A DNA stretch of 37,041 nucleotides, taken from contig CAYUJU010000026.1 of NCBI GenBank assembly GCA_964445115.1, forward strand, positions 1-37,041, given 5' to 3'. Origin of the DNA: CAIJXJ01 sp964445115. GTDB taxonomy: Bacteria; Pseudomonadota; Gammaproteobacteria; Burkholderiales; Methylophilaceae. The notes beneath the pieces were generated by a model. That model was not told where the DNA came from, searched no databases, and saw only the letters and a program-made list of their open reading frames with translations. The translations under genes were made by a program, and so were the position numbers. This document shows positions 6,049 to 14,933 of the stretch, piece by piece (the stretch's first letter is position 1; the number at the start of each line of letters is the position of its first letter).

Positions 6049-6408
6049 ATGATCAGCATTCGTCACGTCACACTCAGCGCCTTTATCATCGCCGCGGTTG
6101 CGAGCATGTTGTTCGTCTCTGCGCTGAAACCGGCCGACTTCCTGACCCATGCGATTCTTTCGCTGTGGCTGACCGTGCCGTATGTGCTACTGGGAGCGAT
6201 CATGGTTTACATGGCCACCCACAGCCCGATCAGGCCCTACTGGCACTTCAGCTTTATTTCCGTCGCGATGGTGGGCCCGCTATTTCTGGCAGACACCATC
6301 TACTGGCATCCCGATCCGCAAGGCGCCATCGCCGTGATGATGACGCCCATGGTGCAGGGTTTTCTGCTGCTGGGGCTGATGCTGCTGGGTCAGTGGCGCA
6401 ACAAGTAG
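6049..6408 (+). CDS. Small integral membrane protein, unknown
   Basis: A 119-residue protein with four hydrophobic stretches (about 6-26, 35-57, 67-82 and 93-114), ending QWRNK. The ATG at 6049 has AAGGAAGAG at 6038-6046. I recognise no named family. It is convergent with ispF, whose stop lies about 70 nt downstream. GC and codon use match the chromosome, not the cassette array. Confidence 0.68.
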   Translation: MISIRHVTLSAFIIAAVASMLFVSALKPADFLTHAILSLWLTVPYVLLGAIMVYMATHSPIRPYWHFSFISVAMVGPLFLADTIYWHPDPQGAIAVMMTPMVQGFLLLGLMLLGQWRNK

Positions 6409-6475
6409 CGCTGATTCCGCCCCATCTCCGTTCACCCCGTCCCCGTTCGCCCATTTTCCTTTCGCAACAGTGGCG

Positions 6476-6952
6476 TCAGATGCGGGCGATCAGGCAAACC
6501 GCTTCGGCCGCGATCCCCTCGCCCCGTCCCGTAAACCCCAGCCGTTCCGTGGTGGTCGCCTTTACGTTGATGCAATCGACCGGCACCCCGACGTCGGCGG
6601 CGATGTGGGTCCGCATGGCCAAGATATGCGGCGCCATCTTGGGCGCTTCAGCGATCAGGGTGGCATCCAGGTTGGCGACGCGGTACCCCTGACCCTTCAG
6701 CAGCGCGGCGACATGACGCAGCAATTCGCGGCTGTCGATGCCCTTGAAGCGCGGATCGGTATCGGGAAAATGCTTGCCGATATCCCCCAGTGCCGCCGCG
6801 CCCAGCAGCGCATCGCAAATGGCGTGCAGCAGCACATCGGCATCGGAATGGCCGTCGAGCCCCTTGTCGAACGGAATCTCGACGCCGCCGATGATGCACT
6901 TGCGTCCCACTACCAGACGGTGGACGTCGAAGCCGTGACCGATTCTCATCAT
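6476..6952 (-). CDS. ispF: 2-C-methyl-D-erythritol 2,4-cyclodiphosphate synthase
   Basis: IspF (158 aa) converts 4-diphosphocytidyl-2-C-methylerythritol 2-phosphate to the cyclodiphosphate in the MEP isoprenoid pathway. It works as a cytoplasmic homotrimer with a divalent metal per site. The N-terminal RIGHGFDVH supplies metal ligands D9 and H11; HSDADVLLHA carries H43; GDIGKHFPDTDP and the C-terminal TTTERLGFTGRGEG nucleotide-binding loop are intact. Length is normal. The start codon overlaps the ispD stop by 4 nt (ATGA), so the two are translationally coupled. An adjacent second ATG (M2) is an equally possible start. Confidence 0.97.
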   Translation of the reverse strand: MMRIGHGFDVHRLVVGRKCIIGGVEIPFDKGLDGHSDADVLLHAICDALLGAAALGDIGKHFPDTDPRFKGIDSRELLRHVAALLKGQGYRVANLDATLIAEAPKMAPHILAMRTHIAADVGVPVDCINVKATTTERLGFTGRGEGIAAEAVCLIARI

Positions 6953-7641
6953 TTCCTTTCTTCTCCTTGGCGGCCGAGGATCATCTCGGCCATCTGCAAA
7001 TCTTCCGGGTATGTCACTTTGAGGTTCTGCGCATCACCAGGCACCAGGCGCGGCGATTTCTTCAGAAACTCAATCGCTTGGGCCTCGTCGGTGGGCATGG
7101 CTGTCCCCATGGCCTGCAAGGCGTCGCGCAGCATGCCGTGACGGAACATCTGCGGCGTTTGTGCACGCCACAGCCCCTCGCGCGGCTCGGTATGGGCGAC
7201 ACGGCCTTCCGGGTTCGCCCGCTTGAGCGTGTCGGCCACCGGCACGGCCAGCAGGCCGCCCACTGGGTCTTGTTCGAGTGCGTCCAGCAGGCGGTCTAGC
7301 AGTGCAGCGGTTAGACAGGGGCGCGCGGCGTCGTGCACCAGCACCCAGTCCTGCGCGTCGACCGCATTCGTCATGGCCTCGAGGCCGTTGAGCACGGTTT
7401 CGGCACGGGTAGTACCACCGCAGCGCAGCACGGTGAGCTTGTCGGCATGGTCAGGGGTGGTCCAATCCTGGTCCCCGGGGCTGAGCACAACAAAAATACG
7501 TTCGATTCGGGGATGCGATGTGAAAACGGAAAGCGTATGATGAATCAGTGGCTTGCCGAGTAGCGGCAGGTACTGTTTGGGCAGTTCCGAGCCCATGCGG
7601 CTACCGCTTCCGGCGGCAGGAATCAGGACGAAATTCGACAT
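6949..7641 (-). CDS. ispD: 2-C-methyl-D-erythritol 4-phosphate cytidylyltransferase
   Basis: IspD (230 aa) joins CTP and 2-C-methylerythritol 4-phosphate in the MEP pathway, immediately before IspE and two steps before IspF. The nucleotide-binding loop AAGSGSRMG (residues 9-17) and PKQY (21-24) are present, as are VHDAARP (near 105-111) and the late VAVPVADTLKR segment. It ends in an ATGA overlap with ispF. The start faces amrB across an intergenic space of about 80 bp, so a divergent promoter region must lie at 7642-7720. Confidence 0.97.
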   Translation of the reverse strand: MSNFVLIPAAGSGSRMGSELPKQYLPLLGKPLIHHTLSVFTSHPRIERIFVVLSPGDQDWTTPDHADKLTVLRCGGTTRAETVLNGLEAMTNAVDAQDWVLVHDAARPCLTAALLDRLLDALEQDPVGGLLAVPVADTLKRANPEGRVAHTEPREGLWRAQTPQMFRHGMLRDALQAMGTAMPTDEAQAIEFLKKSPRLVPGDAQNLKVTYPEDLQMAEMILGRQGEERK

Positions 7642-7720
7642 GGCGAAATCATATCATGCCGCTTGATTCCGCCCGCGCAGGCCATACCTGATGGGTTGTC
7701 GCCGCATGAAGGAGTCGCCG

Positions 7721-8527
7721 ATGTCATCCATACGTCCCGCTGCCGTCGCCGGCATGTTCTATCCCGGCAATCGTGCCGCTCTGTCGCAGGACATCCATGC
7801 CCTGCTCGCTGCGGCTGGCCGTCACGCGCCGCCACTTACGCCCAAGGCCCTGATCGCTCCGCATGCCGGCTATATTTACTCCGGCCCGGTGGCCGCCAGC
7901 GCCTACACCCTGCTACGCCCCATCGCCGAGAGGATCCGCCGTGTCGTGCTGCTGGGCCCCACGCATCGTGTGGCCGTCCGCGGACTGGCCCTGCCGGGTG
8001 CCGACGCCTTCAGTACCCCGCTTGGCCCGGTCGAGATCGACGCCGCGGCAGTGCGGCAAATCGCCGGCATGCCGCAGGTCACGGTCAGCCCGCAAGCCCA
8101 CGCGCTGGAGCATTCGCTGGAAGTGCACCTGCCGTTTCTGCAGTCCCTGCTGCCACGTTTCCAATTGCTGCCGCTGGCGGTCGGCATGGCCAGCCCGGAA
8201 GAAGTGGCTGAGGTACTGGAAGCCGTATGGGGCGGCGACGAAACGCTGATCGTCATCAGTTCGGACCTCTCGCATTTTCATACCTACGCAGCGGCACGGC
8301 AGATCGACCACGCCACCGCGCAGGCCATCCTTGGCCTGCACCAGCCTGTGAGCCACGAACAGGCGTGCGGCGGCACCCCAATCAACGGCCTACTGCTGGC
8401 CGCACGCCGCCACCATCTGACGCCCCATCTGCTGGATCTGCGCAATTCCGGCGACACGGCCGGCAGCACGGACCGCGTCGTCGGCTACGGCGCTTTCGCG
8501 TTCACCGAGGCCACCGCCCATGCATGA
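7721..8527 (+). CDS. amrB: AmmeMemoRadiSam system protein B (Memo-like)
   Basis: A 268-residue Memo-family protein, related to LigB-type dioxygenases and human MEMO1. Candidate metal ligands are H48 (APHAGYIYSG), H82 (GPTHRV) and C216 (QACGGTPING); EHSLEVHLPF (130-139) and SSDLSHFH (180-187) are also conserved in the family. The ATG at 7721 is chosen because GAAGGAG lies 6-12 nt upstream; the frame is open from 7691. It overlaps amrA by 8 nt and belongs to an amrB-amrA-amrS unit. The bacterial role is not established; co-occurrence with a radical SAM enzyme suggests a shared modification or redox task. Confidence 0.92.
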   Translation: MSSIRPAAVAGMFYPGNRAALSQDIHALLAAAGRHAPPLTPKALIAPHAGYIYSGPVAASAYTLLRPIAERIRRVVLLGPTHRVAVRGLALPGADAFSTPLGPVEIDAAAVRQIAGMPQVTVSPQAHALEHSLEVHLPFLQSLLPRFQLLPLAVGMASPEEVAEVLEAVWGGDETLIVISSDLSHFHTYAAARQIDHATAQAILGLHQPVSHEQACGGTPINGLLLAARRHHLTPHLLDLRNSGDTAGSTDRVVGYGAFAFTEATAHA

Positions 8528-9065
8528 CGCGCGCCAAGGACAGGTGTTGCTCAAACTCGCCCGCGAAGCCATCGCCGCGCAGTTCGGCGCTCCCTTGCCT
8601 CCAGCACCCGACGAGGATTGGCTGTTGCAACCCGGTGCCACCTTCGTCACCCTGACGGAAAAAGGCCAGTTACGCGGCTGCATCGGCAGCCTAGAGGCGT
8701 GTCGTCCACTCATCGAGGATGTCCGCGCCAACGCCGTCGCCGCTGCCTTCGGCGACCCCCGCTTTGCACCGCTGCACGCCATCGAGTTCTCCCACATACA
8801 TATCGAAGTCTCGCTGCTTACCGCACCAAGTACCATGCACTTTACCGACGAGGCCGATGCCCTGGCGCAGTTGCAACCGGGGGTGGATGGCGTGATCTTC
8901 GAATACACCCATCACCGCAGCACTTTTCTACCGCAAGTCTGGGAGCAGTTACCCACTCCCGAAACCTTTATGGCGCAGTTGAAAAGAAAAGCCGGGCTGC
9001 CCGGGGACTTCTGGTCACCCGAAGTCGGGCTTTCCCGCTACCGCGTCGAAAAATGGAAAGAATAA
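8520..9065 (+). CDS. amrA: AmmeMemoRadiSam system protein A (AMMECR1 domain)
   Basis: A 181-residue AMMECR1-domain protein. The signature region is VTLTEKGQLRGCIGSLEA (residues about 41-58), which includes the conserved LRGCIGS core. ANAVAAAFGDPRFAPL and EVSLLTAP follow, also typical, and the C-terminal AGLPGDFWSPEVGLSRY ends the domain. No catalytic function is known for the family. The start overlaps the end of amrB and the stop lies 12 nt before amrS, so the three are co-transcribed. Confidence 0.93.
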   Translation: MHDARQGQVLLKLAREAIAAQFGAPLPPAPDEDWLLQPGATFVTLTEKGQLRGCIGSLEACRPLIEDVRANAVAAAFGDPRFAPLHAIEFSHIHIEVSLLTAPSTMHFTDEADALAQLQPGVDGVIFEYTHHRSTFLPQVWEQLPTPETFMAQLKRKAGLPGDFWSPEVGLSRYRVEKWKE

Positions 9066-9077
9066 GGAGTCAACGCC

Positions 9078-10181
<1,104 letters not shown>

Positions 10182-10199
10182 GCCTGCCGCCGGAAATGA

Positions 10200-10226
10200 C
10201 AAAGGGCGCCGTAGCGCCCTTGTTTT
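10200..10226 (+). terminator. Rho-independent terminator after amrS
   Basis: AAGGGCGC (10202-10209) and GCGCCCTT (10214-10221) form an 8-bp GC-rich stem with a CGTA loop, followed by GTTTTT. On the minus strand an A-rich flank gives TTTG after the stem, so it may also stop fliE transcription arriving from the right. Confidence 0.85.
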
Positions 10227-10256
10227 TCTGAATGATGGCCTCAATCGCCTGCGCGA

Positions 10257-10574
10257 TCACACCTGCATGTTCATCACGTCCTGGTATGCCGTCACCAGCT
10301 TGTTGCGCACCTGCACCATGGTCTGGAAGGAAAGGTTGGCCTTCTGCAGGGAGATCATCACGTCCTGGATGTTGGCATCCTTATCCCCCAGTTGAAACGC
10401 CTGCGCCAACTGGTCGGCGCTCTGCTGCGCGTTATTGACGCTGTTCACCGCCCCCTTGAGCATGTCGGCAAAATTTGCCGCACCGGCTTCCGGCGCCGGC
10501 GCAGCCTTGCCGCCCGCCATCGCGGCGGTCGCGTTCAGCTGACTGAGTAATTGATCGATGCCTTTGGTATCCAT
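10257..10574 (-). CDS. fliE: Flagellar hook-basal body complex protein FliE
   Basis: A 105-residue FliE, the MS-ring/rod junction component of the flagellar basal body, exported by the type III flagellar apparatus. The C-terminal half is diagnostic: FADMLKGAVNSVNNAQQ, then DVMISLQKANLSFQTMVQVR and the closing YQDVMNMQV. Unlike the usual arrangement there is no fliF after it; a terminator and the convergent amrS gene follow at once. It is separated from flrC by a lipoprotein gene in opposite orientation. A minus-strand TATAAT (10624 to 10619) lies about 45 nt upstream; no clean sigma-54 site was found. Confidence 0.95.
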   Translation of the reverse strand: MDTKGIDQLLSQLNATAAMAGGKAAPAPEAGAANFADMLKGAVNSVNNAQQSADQLAQAFQLGDKDANIQDVMISLQKANLSFQTMVQVRNKLVTAYQDVMNMQV

Positions 10575-10618
10575 ACCTGCCTCTTGCCTGATTCCAGGCG
10601 CGCAATGTGCGTCGCCTC

Positions 10619-10624
10619 ATTATA
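10619..10624 (-). promoter_or_regulatory. fliE: Candidate -10 element for fliE
   Basis: A perfect TATAAT on the minus strand, 45 nt before the fliE start. No convincing -35 hexamer occurs at 16-18 bp, so the element alone is weak evidence. Confidence 0.35.
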
Positions 10625-10757
10625 GGTCGTTAACGGAAAAACACCACACCGCTTGAACACCCGGTACAACCTAAGCAATCCGCATGCCAGACCGGTGACG
10701 TTGAACGATCCGCCGGTCGGTGGCAAACTTCGGGCAACTTCATTCAGGATTCGCCAC

Positions 10758-11126
10758 ATGCAAGCTCCACGATTTACCTCCCTGCTGTCCGTTGCCGCGC
10801 TCACCGTGCTGGGCCTTGCCGGTTGCAGCAGCGTCAAGGTCTGGCCATTCGACGACAAGGATAGTAGCGCCTCCTCCCAGAAACGCGGCCCTGCCAACGC
10901 TACCGAGTATCAGTGCGCCGCGGGCAAGCGCTTCTATCTGCGCAATCTCGACAACAACGGGGTGTGGCTGATCTATCCGGACCGCGAGGTGGCGCTGAGC
11001 AAGGCGTCTTCTGGCAACCGTTACACCAATGGCATCGCCACGCTGGACCTGAGCGCGCCCGAAGCCACCTTGGTCGATGGCCCCACGATCAACTACAGCG
11101 GCTGCAAGGCCAGCACCGGCAAATAA
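10758..11126 (+). CDS. MliC-like lipoprotein (lysozyme-inhibitor family)
   Basis: A 122-residue lipoprotein. The signal peptide ends in a lipobox LAGC with lipidated C23, so the mature protein is membrane-anchored in the envelope. The C-terminal 70 residues follow the MliC/COG3895 fold: TEYQCAAGKRFYLR, a VWLIYPDREVALSKA strand pair, SGNRYTNG and the closing INYSGCKA, with C53 and C116 placed to form a disulfide. Known MliC proteins bind and inhibit C-type lysozymes. The ATG at 10758 is preferred over an upstream in-frame ATG at 10653 because it gives the proper signal peptide. It is divergent from fliE and convergent with flrC. Confidence 0.8.
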   Translation: MQAPRFTSLLSVAALTVLGLAGCSSVKVWPFDDKDSSASSQKRGPANATEYQCAAGKRFYLRNLDNNGVWLIYPDREVALSKASSGNRYTNGIATLDLSAPEATLVDGPTINYSGCKASTGK

Positions 11127-11145
11127 CCAGCAGCCTTCCCGCAAC

Positions 11146-11176
11146 GGGCGTCATGCCGGCGAAAGCCGGATAGCCC
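11146..11176. repeat. REP-like palindrome between convergent genes
   Basis: GCCGGCGAAAGCCGG has a 5-bp stem and a GAAA tetraloop. It sits inside an outer GGGC (11146-11149) / GCCC (11173-11176) pairing and is preceded by CGTCAT. The form CGTCAT-CCGGCGAAAGCCGG resembles intergenic palindromic repeats common in proteobacterial genomes. Only one copy is seen here. It lies between the 3' ends of the MliC gene and flrC and may also terminate both. Confidence 0.5.
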
Positions 11177-11177
11177 A

Positions 11178-12512
11178 TTATTCCGCGTCGGCTTCGCGGT
11201 ACTGTTGCAGCTTGTGACGCAGGGTACGCTCGCTCATTCCCAGCTTTTGCGCGGCCAGTTTGCGCGAGCCGTCCACCGAGGCCAGCGTCGCCATGATGTG
11301 GGCCTTTTCCAGCGATTTCAGGTCGCCCGCCTCCGCTGACGCCACCGCCACTTCCTCCGGCACGGACCGGGTGTTCAGGTGCAGGTACTCGGGCTTGATC
11401 GCCTCCCCCGACGCCAGAATCACGGCACGCTGGATGACATTCTCCATTTCCCGCACGTTGCCGGGCCAGCCGTAATGCAGCATCACGCGCTCGGCCGTTT
11501 CGTCGAGATGCATGCCACTGCGCCCCATGGCCTTGGCCATGTCGGCCAGAAAGCGTCGCGCCAGCGGCAGGATATCCAGCTTGCGTTCGCGCAGAGGCGC
11601 GATTTCCAGCGGGAACACATTCAGGCGATAGTAAAGATCCTCGCGGAAATCGCCCTTGGCCACCTCGACCCGCATGTCGCGGTTGGTGGTCGCGAGGACG
11701 CGCACATCCAGCGGAATCGCCTTGTTGCCGCCCACCCGCTCGACTTCACGCTCCTGCAGCACGCGTAGCAGCTTGGCCTGCAAGGCCAGCGGCATTTCGG
11801 AAATTTCGTCCAACAGCAAAGTACCGCCCTGCGCCTGCTCAAACTTGCCTGCCTGCGACTGCACCGCGCCGGTAAACGCGCCTTTCTCGTAACCGAACAT
11901 GGTGGCTTCGAGCAGGTTGTCGGGGATCGCTGCGCAGTTGACCGCGACAAACGGTTTCTCTGCGCGCGGCGAGTGACGGTGGATAAAGCGCGCCAGCACC
12001 TCCTTGCCGGTACCGCTTTCGCCGGAGATCATCACGGTGGCTGGCGTGGCCGCCACCTTGAGTGCCATCGCGAACAGCTCGCTGCTGCGCGGATCGTCCA
12101 TCACCGCATCGGCCTGTTCACCGAAACTGGCCGGCAGCATGTAACGCGCAACCTGTGTCAGGAGATCGTTGACCTCGAACGGCTTGACCAGATAGTTGCA
12201 GGCCCCTTCACGCATCGCCTCGACGGCTTGCGTGATAACGCCGTAGGCCGTCATCAACAGCACCGGCAGGTGCGGCTGGCTCGCCTTGATCTCATGCAGC
12301 AGCGCCAGGCCGTTCATGTTGGGCATCTGCACATCGGTGATCACCAGCCCGACCGCGTGTTGTCGCAACACGTCGAGGGCATGCTGTCCGTCTGTCGCCG
12401 TCAGCACGCGGTAGCGTGACAGTTCGAGCGTATCCGTCAGCGCCTCGCGCAGGTCGGGATCGTCCTCGACGATCAGAATGGGAAGTGTCTTGGTCTTGTG
12501 GGTCGTCATCAT
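11178..12512 (-). CDS. flrC: Sigma-54-dependent flagellar response regulator (FlrC/FleR type)
   Basis: A 444-residue NtrC-type activator. The receiver domain (about 11-125) has E16, D17, D18 and phospho-acceptor D60 (VITDVQMPN). The AAA+ domain has Walker A GESGTGKE (164-171) and the sigma-54 contact loop GAFTGA (211-216), followed by GGTLLLDEISEMP. The Fis-type helix-turn-helix at the C-terminus ends KLGMSERTLRHKLQQYRE. The frame is open to 12725, but the ATG at 12512 gives the receiver its normal N-terminus and a 4-nt overlap with the kinase gene. Pairing with flrB and the nearby fliE identify it as the activator of class III flagellar genes. Confidence 0.92.
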   Translation of the reverse strand: MMTTHKTKTLPILIVEDDPDLREALTDTLELSRYRVLTATDGQHALDVLRQHAVGLVITDVQMPNMNGLALLHEIKASQPHLPVLLMTAYGVITQAVEAMREGACNYLVKPFEVNDLLTQVARYMLPASFGEQADAVMDDPRSSELFAMALKVAATPATVMISGESGTGKEVLARFIHRHSPRAEKPFVAVNCAAIPDNLLEATMFGYEKGAFTGAVQSQAGKFEQAQGGTLLLDEISEMPLALQAKLLRVLQEREVERVGGNKAIPLDVRVLATTNRDMRVEVAKGDFREDLYYRLNVFPLEIAPLRERKLDILPLARRFLADMAKAMGRSGMHLDETAERVMLHYGWPGNVREMENVIQRAVILASGEAIKPEYLHLNTRSVPEEVAVASAEAGDLKSLEKAHIMATLASVDGSRKLAAQKLGMSERTLRHKLQQYREADAE

Positions 12513-13666
12513 GGAGTCACAGGTAGCCGCAGGGTAAATACGCTCCCCTGCCCTTCCGCGGATTGTACGGAAATTTCGCCCCCGTGCATCTGCGTCACTT
12601 CGCGCACGATCGCCAACCCCAGCCCGGTGCCTTCGGTACGCGTAGTAAAGAAAGGCTCGAACATGCGTTCCTGCAAATCCTGCGAAATCCCCTTGCCGGT
12701 ATCGCGCACCCGGAACACCAGCCATGCGCCCTCCAGCGCCGCCGACAACATCACTGCGCCGCCCTCGGGCGTGGCCTGCATCGCGTTGGCCAACAGATTC
12801 AGCAACGCCCCCGCCAGCGCCTCACGACTGCCCAGCAGACAAGCGCCCGCGCTACAGTCGTCCACCTCGAAGCGCAGCTGATGCTGCGCCATTTGCGGCT
12901 CCATCACCTGCTGCACCTCGGCCAGCATGGTGCTCACGACGATACGCTCCTGCGTGCCCTTACCGCCGCGCACGAAAATCAGCATGTCCTTGATCAAATG
13001 TTCCAGCGAATGCAGCCGCGCGAGCGCCTTGTCGGCGAAGCGCTCGCGGTCTCCCACCGGCAACTCGCCACGCAAGTGCGAGGTGTAGAGCAACGCGGCC
13101 GCCAGCGGCGTGCGCAACTGGTGCGCCAGCCCTGCCACCATCTCGCCCATTGAGGACAGGCGCTGGTGGCGCTGCAACTGGTCCTGCAACTGGTAGGCTT
13201 CCGTCATGTCCTGCAGCAGCAGGATCTCGCCGCCCTGCTCGCCCAGGTGGCTGGAAGACACGGCAACCCGGCGTTCCCCCGCCAGCCACTCGCCGGGCAC
13301 GCTGGTCGGCCGCAACGAACGCTGATGAGCTGCCTGCCAGGAGATACCCAGCAACGGCTCCCCCAGCATCGCCACTGCCGCCGGATTGGCTTCCGTCACC
13401 CACCCCTCCGCGTCGACCACGACCACCCCGCCTGGCAGCGCCTCCAGCAGGCGCGTGAGCCGCCGGGAAAGGCTGGCCTTTTCTTCCAGCTGGTGGCGCA
13501 GCTCGCCGTTGGCCACCGCCAGTTGCTGCGTCAGTTGCTCGACCTGCTTCTGCAGATCCATGTACGCTTCCGTCAGTTGCTCGGAAACCTGGTTGAACAG
13601 CGTGAACGCCTGCTGCAACTCTTCCGGGGAAGACGGGGTAATGCCTGCCTGGTTATTAGTATCCAC
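12509..13666 (-). CDS. flrB: Flagellar sensor histidine kinase (FlrB/FleS type)
   Basis: A 385-residue soluble histidine kinase with no membrane segment. A coiled coil (about 27-72) is followed by a PAS domain (about 73-160), the dimerisation/phospho-acceptor helix with H182 in MVAGLAHQLRTPLAAALL, and an ATPase domain with N-box LLNLLANAMQAT, G1 VRDTGKGIS, F-box MFEPFFTTR and G2 GTGLGLAIV. The AHQLRTPL H-box is characteristic of the FlrB/FleS group. It phosphorylates the downstream FlrC and overlaps it by 4 nt. The PAS ligand is unknown. A cytoplasmic cue, such as flagellar assembly state, is the family expectation. Confidence 0.91.
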   Translation of the reverse strand: MDTNNQAGITPSSPEELQQAFTLFNQVSEQLTEAYMDLQKQVEQLTQQLAVANGELRHQLEEKASLSRRLTRLLEALPGGVVVVDAEGWVTEANPAAVAMLGEPLLGISWQAAHQRSLRPTSVPGEWLAGERRVAVSSSHLGEQGGEILLLQDMTEAYQLQDQLQRHQRLSSMGEMVAGLAHQLRTPLAAALLYTSHLRGELPVGDRERFADKALARLHSLEHLIKDMLIFVRGGKGTQERIVVSTMLAEVQQVMEPQMAQHQLRFEVDDCSAGACLLGSREALAGALLNLLANAMQATPEGGAVMLSAALEGAWLVFRVRDTGKGISQDLQERMFEPFFTTRTEGTGLGLAIVREVTQMHGGEISVQSAEGQGSVFTLRLPVTP

Positions 13667-13771
13667 GGGCTTTTCGCGATGTTTGGCTACAAAAAAACGA
13701 TGTGCTCAAGTATAGTGCGAAAGTAGTGACCTATGATGATGTAACGTTTAAGTTTTCAGGGAGAGAGCAAC

Positions 13772-14893
13772 GTGTTTGGTAAGTCCAAGGATATCACCGC
13801 ACTACGCAACAAGATTGATGCACTGGAAGACAGTAACCGCCTGTTGCAGAACGAACGTGACAGTTTGGCGCACAGGCTCAGCCAAACGGAGTCTGAGGTT
13901 CGCACGCTGACCGAGCAGAACCAATTTTTCGCCGGCATTTTCCGTGGCATGCAGTCCTTCGGCGTATCGTTCAGCGAATTCCAGAGATCCCTCCTGAATC
14001 TCGCCAACGAACTGAAGGAAGAAAAAAACAACGCCCTCGACGCCTCAAGCACTTCCATCAACAGCCGCAGTGCTATGGAACAGATCACGCGCAATCTGCT
14101 GGTCATGGCACAGAAAACCCAAAGCACCGCCAGCAGCGTCGACCAACTGAGCCAGCGCGCCGACCAGATCGGCGGCATCATCAAGCTCATCAAGGAAATC
14201 GCGGATCAGACCAACCTGCTTGCCCTGAATGCCGCAATCGAGGCGGCCCGCGCCGGCGAGCAGGGACGCGGCTTCGCAGTCGTCGCGGACGAAGTGCGCA
14301 AACTGGCCGAACGGACCGCCCAGGCCACCAACGAAATCTCCAGTCTGGTCAGCAGTATTCAGAGTGAAACCGGCCACGCGCGTGACGAAATGGAGCAGAA
14401 CGCCAGCGAAGCCGAGAAATTCAGTCGCGAAGGCGAATCCGCCACCCAGAGCATGCAGGCCCTGCTCAACTTGTCGCAAGGCATGGAAGGCGCCATCGCC
14501 GCCAGCGCATTGCGCGGTTTCGTCGAACTGGCCAAGGTCGACCACCTGGTCTTCAAGTTCGAGGTCTACAAGGTCTTCATGGGGATTTCGGACAAGACCG
14601 GCAACGACTTTGCCGCCCACACCGCCTGCCGTCTGGGCAAGTGGTACTATGAGGGCGATGGCAAGGAATGCTTCTCCCAGTTGCCAGGCTACCGCGAGAT
14701 TGAGCCGCCGCACGTGGCGGTGCACCGCCACGGCAAGGCTGCGGTCGAGTTTTACCACAGCGGCAATTTACCTATGGCGCTCGACAATATCGAAAAAATG
14801 GAAGAAGCCAGCATGGGGGTCTTGCAGGAACTGGACCGCATGGCCGTCAGCGCCGAGCACGACCATTCATTGTTGTGCCATTCCGGTGCATAA
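13772..14893 (+). CDS. Soluble methyl-accepting chemotaxis protein with C-terminal CZB zinc domain
   Basis: A 373-residue cytoplasmic receptor with no membrane segment. An N-terminal coiled coil (about 8-50) is followed by the MCP signalling hairpin (about 90-225) with the tip region IADQTNLLALNAAIEAARAG. The C-terminus is a CZB (chemoreceptor zinc-binding) domain: FVELAKVDHLVFKFEVYK, TACRLGKWYYEG, and EPPHVAVHRHGKAAVEF carry the expected His/Cys/His/His zinc ligands. CZB domains sense zinc or oxidants such as hypochlorite in studied cases. The GTG start at 13772 has AGGGAGAGAG upstream. It opens the che operon and probably feeds the CheV/CheA encoded behind it. Confidence 0.92.
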   Translation: MFGKSKDITALRNKIDALEDSNRLLQNERDSLAHRLSQTESEVRTLTEQNQFFAGIFRGMQSFGVSFSEFQRSLLNLANELKEEKNNALDASSTSINSRSAMEQITRNLLVMAQKTQSTASSVDQLSQRADQIGGIIKLIKEIADQTNLLALNAAIEAARAGEQGRGFAVVADEVRKLAERTAQATNEISSLVSSIQSETGHARDEMEQNASEAEKFSREGESATQSMQALLNLSQGMEGAIAASALRGFVELAKVDHLVFKFEVYKVFMGISDKTGNDFAAHTACRLGKWYYEGDGKECFSQLPGYREIEPPHVAVHRHGKAAVEFYHSGNLPMALDNIEKMEEASMGVLQELDRMAVSAEHDHSLLCHSGA

Positions 14894-14933
14894 TCCGACT
14901 AGATAAACGCCCCATACAGGGAGCTCGAGAAAT

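Noticed and set aside
6470..7141. Long plus-strand frame opposite ispF and ispD
   Set aside because: It is antisense to two clearly recognised genes, has no family features, and is the kind of shadow frame common in GC-rich DNA.
10596..10620. Sigma-54 promoter for fliE on the minus strand
   Set aside because: GGCGACGCACATTGC has a GG and a GC element, but the spacing is one base too long and the -24 box fits poorly.
13683..13716. Sigma-70 promoter (TTGGCT ... TATAGT) for the chemotaxis operon
   Set aside because: The spacer would be 22 bp, too long; no flagellar sigma-28 consensus was found either, so the operon promoter stays unassigned.
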